From Odiellus spinosus (lineage: Eukaryota; Arthropoda; Arachnida; Opiliones; Phalangiidae), in assembly GCA_963920705.1 (NCBI GenBank), contig OY987226.1:12464501-12528500 (forward strand): a stretch of DNA of 64,000 bases, written 5' to 3'. Below are positions 38,441-49,800 of the stretch, piece after piece. The notes below the pieces were generated by a model, which was not told the origin of the DNA, ran no database searches, and saw only the letters and a list, made by a program, of their open reading frames with translations. Made by a program: the position numbers and the translations under genes. Numbering within the stretch: the first letter of the stretch is position 1; the number at the start of each line of letters is the position of its first letter.

Positions 38441-38911
38441 ATTCCTATACGAGCGGGCTAGCCTACATCCCGTTTAGCGATTTTCTCCCAAAACAGAAGG
38501 ATTCGAAATGCCTCTTAACGTTTTAAGATTTTTCCCATTTCATTCCCTTTTCCCTGACCCAACCTTTATGGTACTAAGACTACTATTCAAATATATTTTC
38601 TCTTTGAAAAGTATAGGCGAGCTGAATGCCAATGTTTACTTTCGAAAAAGTACCGTTCATTAGGGATAGTAATATTGCAAATAAATTGTTGGTTTGGATA
38701 TCACTTATTATATAATGGGAAAGGTTACGATTTTAAAATATAATTCAAATATGAAATATTTTTCTACAAAATAGTTTTATTTCAACCCTTGTGGGTGGCT
38801 TATCTGCGAACGTTAGGGCAATACCGGAAAAACATTTCTACAGGCGTTCCATAGCAAAAGCATTAGTCTCATATCTCCTGTAACATTAACTTTGTTACTT
38901 AACACGAGTGT
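38441..38911. other. No supported gene
   Basis: AT-rich unique sequence; nothing recognised. Confidence 0.5.
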
Positions 38912-39284
38912 TTAAAGGGAGGGTGAAGAGGAAAATGAACTGAATTTTATTGATTTTGTTTCTGTGGTAATGTCTCTGAATTGTACAAATATTCTATACC
39001 TTCATATTTTGGCATAGAATTAAAAGTAGAACCTCCGGGAAAACAAAAGACGCCACACCTAAGTTGTCTTAATCGCGGCACACTCTTGGAATCGAGCTAA
39101 ACCTCGATCGTTTATTTTGACGCGCCCAATCGTGCGTACAACAGCGCGTGTCACGGAAATTGTATACAAGTTTTTTGATGCCAAATTTGAATGCACAGCT
39201 TACAGGCTACAACGCCAACAAGTTTTTCTTCCAAAAGAAGAATTGATATAAATACCTTAATTTTCCTCTTCATTACCCCTTTAA
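38912..39284. mobile_element. TTAAAGGG-ended MITE with 25-bp inverted ends (373 bp)
   Basis: This is the best copy of the family. The left end begins TTAAAGGGAGGGTGAAGAGG. The right end in reverse complement begins TTAAAGGGGTAATGAAGAGG. Both continue AAAAT, about 22 of 25 positions matching. Both ends open on TTAA. The interior shares conserved blocks with 34249-34537. No coding frame; non-autonomous. Confidence 0.85.
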
Positions 39285-41439
39285 TTGTAAATTCGTGGGA
39301 GTAATTTTCTGTTTAGGTTAGAATATCGTCTACAATTATACAAGTTTGCAAATTATATGGGAAGTTTTAACACAATACGAAAACCTTAGTTCTCTTCGGA
39401 TTTTAACACTATCACTCGTTTGAAAATAGAGGTTCCTAAATGTTTAGCGCGATATGATTTCGGAAATTGTTTAGGAAAAGATGAGGAGGAGGAGGAGAAG
39501 GAAGAGGAGAATCGAGGGAACAAAATCTTTTGTTTTCTTTTAAAATCATCTTTCCGTCTCTTTTATATTCAGATAGAGAAAGAGAGTTTTCCTGAAGGCA
39601 ACTCCTCGATGAAAATATAAATATATATTTTAAATATATTTGCAGAGCAAAGTTTTGCCGCCTTTTCTTTTTCCCGCGAGATTAGGAACTTTCGTTCGAG
39701 CTTTTGCTTTTAAATGTAGAAAAGAACCGAATGAACTCCCGCGATTTTTAACACTATAGACAGTCACAAGGTTAGGTTGGTACTTAATCTTAAATAGAAT
39801 AAATCGTTTCTTATACGAGATTTTTGAATCATTTCTAGGTTGTTGCTACTATCTGATGGCAACGAAGAAGGCCCGACTTTTGTTATATAAATATTCATGG
39901 CTTTCCGATCCCAAATAATCAGTTTTCCGCTTAGGTTAGGAGAAATTTTTACTTTCCCTCATCTTGGGTGGTTTCGAAAGTTGGTTATTATAAAGTTTGA
40001 ATATTGAGTTCGCGCAGAATATCTTTTGGAATGATTTGTTTTGTAAATTTTTCGTCAGCCTCCTTTGTCTTTTCTCCTTATTTAAAAAGACGAAATACTT
40101 CGCCGCTTGCCAAGAATATTTTAAAATTAAACTTCCAGAAATTTTCTTTATTCTTATATAAATATGTATTTCACAAATTATGTCCAAACTTCCTTTCCAT
40201 TTGATTTCTTAATTCTCAAATTTAATCCTAAAGATTTAAAAGTACAATAATGTATAGTAGGAATTGTTAAATGAAGGCTGTTAATTTTAAAATAAAGATG
40301 TATAAAGATATAATTTTCAATGGTAACTTGTACTTACAATTACTAATAATCGCAGATTTTATAAATTACAAATTGTACTCGAAAGTGCAAAGTTTAGCAT
40401 TGATACTCTCTGCAGTACTCTAAGTACAAAATGTAGCAATATTGAGACAGCAAGTCTCGCACGTCCTTAAAGTACTCCTACAATGAGTACAAATAATCTA
40501 TTTCGAAATTAATTGCTAATCCAGGTGAATTTTTACTACTAAAATAACCTATATTAGAAAACAACTACAAAATTTGTATTTCTAATGCAATTGGGAACTA
40601 AAAATAATTCTACAATAGAATTATTTCTACTACAATTCCCCCTCACACTATTAAAGTTTAATAAAACGTATGTATTTTAAAACGTATAAATAAAATTGAT
40701 AAAAAAACTTAAGCGCATAACCGAAGAATTGAAAGAAACCTCATAGCCAATAAAAAGAGGGGTTTTTCTTAAAGCGGGGAAGCTTCGAAGAGGGAGAGAA
40801 AAATTCCCATAAAAAACGATATAATAATAATAAAACTGCCCCAAACTCTTATGTATAAGAACAGTTTGAACGAGTGAAATTCTCAATGGGATCTTGAAAA
40901 CCAAATTTTCCTCCCTATTCAAAATCGACAATAATCCCCAGAAATTTCATTTCAAATGGAAAAAGAAAAAAAAAAAAAAAATGTATAAGGTAAGAATATG
41001 TATACCTATATATCTATCTATAAAAAGAGGTATATTTATGGATATAAAGAAAGGGGCATTGCCTGAGGACCCTTTAGGGACTCTTTTGATATTTAATACA
41101 GACCTCCTATATGGTAACAAGAAAAAATACTGAAAATCTATCTCGCGAATCCCCCACTATATCGGTATTTGCCCAAATCGTCCTCGTCACGAAAAGATTT
41201 CAAGAAGGGGATCTATTATAGTTCGTCTCATTGATAGTAATCTGTAGGGATATTGTAAAATAATATTTCGACTATGCTTGATGGTAATTACAACAAGTGC
41301 GAGCAATATAAAATCTAGATTGAGATTTTAAAGGTTTAATATTTTTTTGTTTTATAATAAAAGGGTTTATTTTTATTTTTTGCGAAAGATTATTACTCGT
41401 AATTTTCTCAAAATTATGTTTTTTTTAACCCTTAGTATT
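39285..41439. other. No supported gene; small hairpin
   Basis: A GGA repeat lies at about 39482-39500. A perfect 11-bp stem (AAATAATTCTA / TAGAATTATTT) with a 3-nt loop is at 40602-40626. An A-run lies at about 40967-40980. Frames at 39936-41133 have no support. Confidence 0.45.
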
Positions 41440-41690
41440 TTACTTATTTTAACAACAGACCATGCATTTTCCCCTATTTTCAACAATAGACCATACATTT
41501 TCCCTTATTTTCAACAATAGACCATTCATTTTCCGTTTTATTGGACCCCTTGCTTAATGAATTTCCAATTTTTATTCAATCCCAGACAGATTTCCCCAAT
41601 TTTTATCCAAGCCCAGACAAATTTCCCCAATTGCTTCAACCCCCATATAAATCTCCTTATTTTCAACCCTATAACAATATCTCATATTTG
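41440..41690. repeat. 31-bp-stepped tandem array, two sub-blocks
   Basis: CAACAATAGACCATACATTT-type units place AGAC at 41457, 41488 and 41519 (steps 31 and 31). A second block, CCCAGACAAATTTCCCCA, places AGAC at 41584 and 41615 (step 31), followed by a diverged unit about 30 bp on. AGAC-containing degenerate units continue to about 41880 with irregular spacing. The unit length equals that of three other arrays here, but the sequence differs. Confidence 0.85.
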
Positions 41691-42349
41691 AACCCGATAC
41701 CAAAAATCTAAATAGATTTTTATCCCTTAGACCATTATACCTTTTCAACTATTCACTAATTCCAGACCTTTATCTCTTAAAATATTTAAACTTTTAAAAA
41801 ACTTCAAGACAATTCATCCAAATTACAAGACATCTCATTCTTAGAGTATCTAGACAGTTTTTTTCACTGCAAACTTCAGACCGAATAGACTATACTTTCA
41901 TAAATCTCTTATAACAAGACTATAGCCTGTTTATCTGCCAATGAATTCTTAACTTGGAACGCTTAGAATCGGAATACGAATTGAAAAGCGCAATTGGAAA
42001 ATGTATTAGCTCTTTAAGTGGCTGCGCTTCGAGAGGTTTGAACCTCTTCGTAGAGACCCTGGCCGGGGCTAAAGATTATTTTTCGTTTTTTCTATCAGGA
42101 ATATTATTTTTTTTTTCGTGAGCCTTCGTACACGAAATATCCCTCTCCCACCCTTCTCCACCGTATAAACGCCTATAAAATTTCTTTTACACGATCTAGG
42201 TAGACCCCCAATATATTATATACAATATTTTAGATATTAAAGTGACAGTGAAAGTGTGAAATGAAATTGTATGATTTATACTAAATATTCTACAATTATT
42301 TGTTTGATTTTGAAGAGCTAAACTTATTATTAATGTCAAAAACCTTGGG
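41691..42349. other. Degenerate array tail and unassigned DNA
   Basis: Irregularly spaced AGAC-type motifs continue, then plain AT-rich DNA. No gene. Confidence 0.5.
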
Positions 42350-42432
42350 TCACGGCCCCTCACGGGTGGAATTTGAACCAACAACCTTCCGTGACCTTTA
42401 TAACATCTATCGGGTACTAGGCAACCCATAAC
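42350..42432 (-). repeat. tRNA-like SINE head (A and B boxes)
   Basis: On the minus strand TTGCCTAGTACC (42424-42413) resembles an A box and GGTTCAAATTCC (42379-42368) is a near-perfect B box, 34 bp apart, with GGTCACGGAAGGTT between them. That order and spacing suit the tRNA-derived head of a SINE. No cloverleaf could be drawn with confidence, and the acceptor ends do not pair, so an intact tRNA gene is unlikely. Confidence 0.45.
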
Positions 42433-43284
42433 TTGGTTAGCAAAGTCATCTTAAATGTTTTGAAATACATTGTTTTCACTAAAGAGAGATATTGTAGAGA
42501 GAAAGGCAGGAGCCTTATACAGGTGAATTTAATTTCCTCTCAAAATCTGACCAATGTAGTATATCACTCACTACTGTACTATAAGTATATAAAAATCTAT
42601 TGGAATATGAATTATATTAAGTTTAATTATACTTATTAAAAACGTTTCGATGGAGTAAGAAGGATTCTAGTGTGACTATTCAGCTGAATGTAAAAGTTAA
42701 AACATCATTAAATTTTAATTCTGTTTTACCCTCTCTTTAGATAAAAATAGTGGATAAGAGGGGTACATTTAGAACTGCATCGTATCCATTGGAGATATCT
42801 TTTTATAGGCGTTTCATTTACGATTTTTACTCCGTAGCAATGTTCGTTCAGAAAGGAAGATGGGTTTTTGGGGGGGATAGAAAAAAAAATACCTTTTTAG
42901 AAATGGTTTTCAATGTTCTATTTTATTTCTATTTTATGATCATTTTCTCCTTCATCTTTTCCCCATCATTCAGTTCTTATTGAAAACGTTTTTACCATCA
43001 GGCATCAGCTCAATTTGCTTAAATTCAAGAGTGAATCGGTGAAAGGAAGGTTGCAGGGGGATAGGAATTGAAATAAAGATTGGAAAATGTGAATTTCGTG
43101 CTGAATTTTGATAAATTTACTTCGTTTTCTAAATGGATTATTATTTTATTTTTATTGTATATATATATATTTAAAGGGTTAATGAATTTAAAGGGAGAAT
43201 GCAACCTAACAAGTGATTTTTCATCGTTTCTTTGTCGTTTAAATAGGCCAAAAATTACAAACAAATATGAAATTAGAAATAACT
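42433..43284. other. No supported gene
   Basis: Two tandem TTAAAGGG-like motifs lie at 43170-43201 (TTAAAGGGTTAATGAA and TTTAAAGGGAGAATG), possibly solitary ends of that element family. Frames here are short and low complexity. Confidence 0.4.
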
Positions 43285-43401
43285 AGGCTTAGCCAAGGTT
43301 TAATCACAATTAACCGAGATTTATTAAACTGAGAAGGCAATGTAAACCTGGGTTAAATCTGATTAAAATCACGGCTAATTACGCCTCGTCTGAAGAGGGT
43401 A
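43285..43401. mobile_element. Second copy of the CCCTCTTCAGA MITE, one end degraded
   Basis: The intact right end reads CCTCGTCTGAAGAGGG then TA. The interior (CCGAGATTTATTAAACTGAG, AAGGCAATGTAA, AATCTGATTAAA) matches the reverse complement of 19027-19151. The left terminal repeat has decayed to AACTAGGCTTAGCC-like sequence. Confidence 0.7.
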
Positions 43402-46036
43402 AAACCGATGTTAGAAAGATATTTTAAGGTATAACATAACTGATTTAAAATCACAGTGTACAGTACATTGGCATTTATTTCGCTTAAATTGATTTTGAAT
43501 TCTTTAGGCGTGCTTTCAAAATTTGACACTAATCACCCCTAATTTAAAAACTAGTTGATAAATCAAAACCCGAATGATTCTAAATTGAAAGAAGCTTACA
43601 CTAGAAGTAAAGATATATCACTAAAACCATGGCCTATCAACAATCTAAACACCCCACTCGTTGAACTATACGCCAGAGTATAATTCATTCTGCGCGCGCG
43701 CGTGATGTTAGATACACCCACCGAATATAAAGAAGGGCGCGAGATGTAAGCGTCATATAGCTTGGCTTAACACCACATTCAACCAGATAAGTAAAGGGCA
43801 CGGCGCAAGCGCGGATATAACTAGTAACTATACTAGTATAATATTATAAATCGTTTCTTATTATTCAGTGTTGTCATGTTTCCCCATTACTTTCAGATTA
43901 ATGTTTACCAACCCGAGTGTTTAAATAAAAAAGGGGCCAGGCATTTGGAACTAAGGGACCCCTAAAAAATATTCCACCATCCATCTTTGAGAGAGAGATT
44001 TTTGGTCCCCCTCGAAAACTTATGCCCGTGATAGAAAAAAAAAACTAGTGCCTTTTTAATAAATAGGAAACTAATGGGACTTAGCATCCGTGTAAGGGTC
44101 CTTTTTCCGAAGCATTTACATTCTACGTATGAGTCAAAATACTTATTTAAAAACCCGTTATTTTGGCGGGAAATTGGGCACTATTTAAGGGTGTCATTTG
44201 GTATAGTCGAGCACCAGGTGACGTTCCACTGTTCTCCTCTTTAGTATAGCTTTAGCAAAGCGGGTGAAACGTAATTCGTACCAAAGAGAATGTACGTCAT
44301 TTTACAATAAAGATTTATTAGGAATTTGTACCTTATTCCTGACGCATTTTAGAACTGGGATGAACTAGATATTATAAAAAGTTGGGATACATTTATGAGA
44401 CTATTTCATACAATGGTTCTTGGCTTCCCCCCTGGCCTCTTCGATCTATTGTCACTAGTTTCCCTACTAGGGGGTGTTACCCCTGTGTGGGGTTCGATAT
44501 TTGACACAAAACGTGGTGTCTGTACTATCGATAGCCTCCTTAAAGGGTTTAGGGCGAAGGTTTGAAGTAAACTTGTCGTTCGGAGGTATCAAACTGACGC
44601 GAATGATGTATATCGGATGACGAACTAAGATTGTAATTCTATCGAAGGCAAGTTTGCTTAGATCGCTTTCTAAAGAGTTTAATTTGAAACTTTTCGGGGT
44701 TCCACTAAAAGTTGATACCGTATTATATATTCTACGCCATAAGGGTACCTATTACCTTAGTTCAAGGTTTGATAGTATGGTATTTTGAATACGAAACCAA
44801 TACGAGTGGAATAGTATCAAGAAAAATGCTCAGCGCTGTCAGGTTGAAGTGGTTTTTGATGTATAACGTCTAGGCGTATCGAAACTAACTTATTCCAACT
44901 TTACTTTGATATAAGTTGACGTTTTACAAGCGGGGGATGTTCTCTCACCCCTCAGAATCGCGTTGGAATATTGCTAGAGAAATTTTCATTGTTGAGAAGT
45001 CCCTTCTACTAGGGGTCCATAGTTGTACGGGCCCCCTTTGGGTAAAAAGCGGCCAATATCCTCCACCATTCTTATTTTTCAATTTTAAACTATACTTGAA
45101 CCTTAGGCAGGGACTACGCGTTTCGTATCCCGCTTAGAAAATGTTAGTCCCGGGTTTCGGCACCACTAAACTTTTGTATGGGTAAAATAACTATGTAAAA
45201 CTCGGGGGTAAAGCCCCAGTTTTCCATTGAGGGTCAACCATTGTAGATAATCTGGAACTGGGGGCCTTTTGATAACCGTTCCGCGCGCCAACTCCCGTGT
45301 AAGGGTAATTTGCATATCGCGCGGGCCTATTTCTCACGAGCCCAATGTCTACGGAATAAAAAGCTAGTCGAAGAATAGAGGAACGGCAGTTCAGCGCCTT
45401 CGACGGCGTTAATACCTAAGTAAAAAATATAAGGGATGCCATGTGCCTAATGGAAAAGAACCGTATACGGTTACTATAGTAACGAGACACGTTCGTGGGT
45501 CGTATCACATGCGCGTTGGCTCGTTCGTGGTGTATAAAATGAACCATTCCTTTCGTATATTTTATATAAGGGTATCAAAAGAAGGTAGACTTCGCGTGGA
45601 CCCCTTATTCCTTTTCTTGAATGCGGGATAAAAATTCATCACCTAATCTTATTAAAAAGTCATACGCCGTTTCGTCTCGTTTCGAAAAATGATACCAATA
45701 TTATTTTTTTATGATGGAAAGATGATTTTACGTGATACCGATTTAACACGCTACGGGTGTGCTTGTTAGATTCTGATGGGGGAAGGATAGCCCATCTAGG
45801 AAGCGGATACTTCAAAATGTAGGGTTCTATAGTAAGAAGTAAAGTTCAAGCCAAGATTCGTTCACTCGGGCTGGGAACTAGGGATACGAGAAGGAGCTTA
45901 GACAAAATCCCTCCTTCAGCGCCAAAACAGCGAATTTAACACCAGCTACAACAGCTCCAAACTGGGTGGATAACGTAAATATTAACCATTTGGTGAATAT
46001 TTACGCGCTTAAGTAGCTGGGATAGTTCCAACTAGG
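43402..46036. other. GC-shifted unassigned stretch with regulatory-like motifs
   Basis: It contains CAGTGTTGTCA at 43866-43876 (ends of a small inverted structure at 51229), an E2F-type TTTGGCGGGAAA at 44162-44173 and a PBS-like motif at 45149-45165. Frames at 44916-45137 and 45443-45631 are not convincing. The region might be decayed retrotransposon DNA, but no pol motif is readable. Confidence 0.35.
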
Positions 46037-46271
46037 ACTATTAACAATGGACCCCTATCTACTAGATAAAGACGAATAACAAAACCTGGGGTTAATAAGC
46101 GCCCTCTTACGGCTTAACAGTGGCAAAAGTAGTAACTAACGAAACCTTGTGCGTTGCTGCTATGGATAAAGAACGCATGTAGTTTTGTTAGTTACTATTT
46201 TTGACACAATTTATCGTTATAGGACGCTTATAAGTATTGTTATTCATCTATAGGCGTCCATTGTTAATAGT
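46037..46271. mobile_element. Full-length ACTATTAACAATGGAC inverted-repeat element (235 bp)
   Basis: The outermost 16 bases of both ends are perfect inverted copies of ACTATTAACAATGGAC. Similarity continues inward for about 60 bp (GAATAACAAAACC / GAATAACAATAC, AAGCG-CCTC). No target duplication is obvious, although a TA one could be absorbed in the ends. No coding content. Partial relatives lie at 17461-17645 and 20166-20266. Confidence 0.85.
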
Positions 46272-46720
46272 TCTACGTTTTTCAGCTCTGCATCGTATCC
46301 CAACCCGAGTGACGGGACTTTTATCGAAGCAACAAGGTATACAAACTTTAAAATGAACACCGAAAAATGAATGATACGTCCTTATATTTACTAAATTTTT
46401 AGAAAGCGAAAAACTTGAGACTTTTTAAAAAGGTTAAAAATGTTTTCGTCCCGGGTTTCGGCACCAATAAAATATCTCACGGTCAAGGGATACAAGCAGT
46501 CTCGTATGTGATAAACTGACATTATTACTCGTATAACGTATTAGACAAATTAAAAATAATCTAATACGTAACCACTATAACCAGTAATTTCGAATGTATC
46601 GCTTTTCTAATCTAAATTTATTCGTGGTTTCGGGGCGACGGTGCTCGGTTTCGCGTAACGGTATAAAGTAGTCGAATCGACTCCTTTTAATAATAAATAA
46701 AATTTTATTTCCCCTCGCAG
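46272..46720. other. Flank of a candidate exon
   Basis: It contains a PBS-like motif at 46450-46466 and a hairpin of ACGTATTAGA / TCTAATACGT arms at 46537-46569. The last 20 bases (TTTTATTTCCCCTCGCAG) form a good splice acceptor. Confidence 0.4.
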
Positions 46721-46830
46721 ATTTCGCGGCTTCAGCCCGAGCGCGTTAAGGCTTGTAAGAGGACATCGTCACCGCATTATATCGTTCTCTAAGGAAAATT
46801 GGCAAACTCCTGGAACTCGGTCCCCTTTTG
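46721..46830 (+). CDS. Candidate internal exon (110 bp) with strong splice sites
   Basis: The segment lies between TTTTATTTCCCCTCGCAG and TTTTG|GTAAGTGG, both close to consensus. One frame, entered at the second base, is open throughout: FRGFSPSALRLVRGHRHR, then IISFSKENWQTPGTRSPF. The other two frames stop. It would be entered with two bases of a split codon and left with one. The exit phase fits the terminal segment at 56645. It does not fit directly after the exon at 30513. No family is recognised; it could also be an untranslated exon. Confidence 0.35.
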
Positions 46831-49800
46831 GTAAGTGGAAAACATCCTTAACTTATTTTAAATTAAGGCAATCGCTCGTTAAAAGCTGTTGAGCGGCAAA
46901 TATAAATCCCGTAGTCCGTCCGTCCCTCGGTATATATATCGAGTCGGTATTACTATTCCCCATACCGCGCCACGGATTTCGGGGGAGAAAGGGGGTTGGG
47001 GTAATATGTTTTAAACCCTACGTTTCCCTCCATAACCCTACCCCGCCAAATTTCAACGAAAATTTTAACAAATTAAAGAGGAGACCCGATAAAAGGATAG
47101 TGGAAAGTTGTAAGAGAGAGGGGGGGCTTCTGACCCCCTCGTCTGTCCCTCTAAACCCCTTTTAACCCCCCATATGGCTGAGGGAATTAGGATACACTCG
47201 TTTCGTTATTAATTTTAAAACGGCCTAGGTTATCTCCTTCCAGCGTTGAACAACAACATCCCTCCCAACCCCTCCCGATAATTATATTTGAAGCAAAAGA
47301 GTCGCGGGGGTTTAACAGGGGGGGGGGGGGTCAACTTGATTATGTAATATAAATTGTATCCCCCCGTATCGTATCGTCCGCCAAGAGACTGTTTTCGGAC
47401 ATTGAGCAGAGCCTTAGCTAATTACGTATACCGTCTTGCGTGACGTCATCCACGATGGCGAGAATCCGAGCGTGCAAAATTGGGGGGGGGGGGGGGAATC
47501 TTTCGCGATATTAAGATTCAGTCGAAATTTGCCATTCGTCTAGGGAACTCAAAGCTCTCTTATTCCATATTATAAATTTATTTAAGTTATGGGGAAGGAA
47601 TAACTTTGCACGCGCGGAAGATTCCCAATTCCACGTGAGAGATTCAACCAGGTTTTAAAAGCGCGCCAAATAATTTTGGCGGGAAATTTATGTAATCGCG
47701 TCACGAGGGAAACCAAGATCACTAAGCGCGAGGAAAGATCAGCTCCCTAGACACTCTAAAATCAAATTCTGTTTGAGCGAGGCTTATTCCCCCTATCTTT
47801 AAGTAATTGAACTTGAAAGGCAACCTAACGTTATATTTAGTTGAAATCTTAGCATGAATTTAGGCCCAGTAGATTTCTTTTTTGGCGTGCCTTATTTCGT
47901 AAAATTCGTAGCTCGCCGTGTGGCCACTCTAATGAACTTTTGAAACTCGCCCGCGCGGCAAGGGGTTAAAACTTCGTTTTAAATTAATTTAACACAAGAA
48001 GTGACTCCAATTAAATTATAAAACTGTAAATGCGTTTTCTCTAGCGTCTCTTACCGTCTACTAAACCTCGCGTATTATAATTAGGAAGGGTTTGTTAGTA
48101 CCGCTGTGAAAATCTTTATACGACGAACCCAGGGACCGCGAGGGGAAGTCTCGGTATACGCGTATAACGTTAATTAAAACATTTTCAAGCTTGGATCCTT
48201 CGGAGGGAAGCGTAACTTAACATACGCGGTTCGGGGATGGAAAAATCTGGGTCCAGGGATTTTTCAGATTAAATTTAATTATTTCGCACTCACTTAATGC
48301 GATTTTTAAGTTTTAATTAGCCGAAATTGCATTCTCTCTGACTCGCTTACTAAGACCCCCGCTAAGACTACCTGTTTACTTTTATAATATATATTTATAT
48401 ACTAAGCGTGGAACGAAATGACTAAACGAATTAAATATATAAAATATTTTTAGAGAGCATGCATTCTATCTTTTCTCGACTTTTACTGCCATATTAGTAC
48501 CGAGCCGTGGTGGTGCTACCCTGACTTATAGAGCCCTCTTTTGAACCACGGGGCACTTTATTCAAATTATCGCGTATATAGTCTTAAGTTTAAGCTCTTT
48601 TGGGTCTCTTCTATCTCGTCCGTATATACACACACATGGTCAGGGTTAAAAACGAACGTGCAAACTAATTTCCGGTTTAATTTTACTTAACTTTTGGGAT
48701 GGGGAGCTTTAAAAATACGAACGAATATATATATAGTTATACAAGTTACGTCTGACTTGGCGTTATTAAATTATATTTAATTTAATTAATATTTTCTTCA
48801 AGCGTGAATTTTTAAGTGGGCGATGTAACTTTAGGAAAAGTTTCGCGCTTGGGTTTTATCAAACATTTTTACACGGCACATTTAATATTAAGTCGGAATC
48901 AGCTTATATTTTCAATAAGATAAACTGAGTAACTTTTTCTTATCTACTTAGAAATCGGATCATAGTCTAAAAGAGCTAAGAGGGGCTTAGATTTATAGAT
49001 GATGCAAATTTAAGTTGATTCTTATTATAGGTAGGGTTGTAAACTATGTTTACGAAACTTGTTTCGGAGTTTCTTGCTTATTTTTCCAAGTTTAATTTAA
49101 TTTTTTTTATTTATTTTGATGATCTGCTGGAAGTTTTTCTTAAATTATTCAGTTTCAAATAGGGACAATGACTCCATGGTTTATTTTTAATAATTTTTGT
49201 TGTAAATCAAATTGTTTTTGATTTTGTATTGTTTCAGACTCAGCGTCTTTAAGACTATATTGCTATGTTTCACGCGATATAATTCTACAGGATTCAACTT
49301 TCTTCGCAAATTGTCGGTCTTTGTATTTTGGAGAGTTTAAAATCGGTAGCTTCAGGGGATCATAGGCGTTTGATATCATTCATAAAATACCTCTATATCA
49401 TTACAAAAATAATCTGCTATTCGAATTTCGTTTCATTATAATCTTAAGGCTAAAAGGTCCCGAATTTATTTACCATCCAGATGATAATAAAAGCATGATT
49501 TCAAACCTTAAACTATCTATGTAGGTGGGCTGAGTCGTCTGATATCTCAAATCTTACTAGAAATCTCTCTCGCCCCCTACCAATGGAGAGATTTATACAT
49601 TCCCAAACCAGTTTGAAAGTTTCATAACTTAATTTATCCCAATTTTGCGTTTCACTACGTCTTTAAAAAGATAAGATTAAATTTTTTCAATCAAAGGAAA
49701 AATGTTAAAACCCACAACTAAATAAAGTTTTAAACCAAAAACCTATTTAATATTCAACGCTATGTCTTTAATAAATAAAAATCTATCAGATTATGTTTTA

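Noticed and set aside
42350..42432. Intact tRNA gene on the minus strand
   Set aside because: A and B boxes are present but no acceptor stem pairs and the anticodon arm is unclear. A SINE head fits better.
46037..46271. Transcription terminator or regulatory hairpin
   Set aside because: Long inverted ends with related partial copies elsewhere identify it as a dispersed element.
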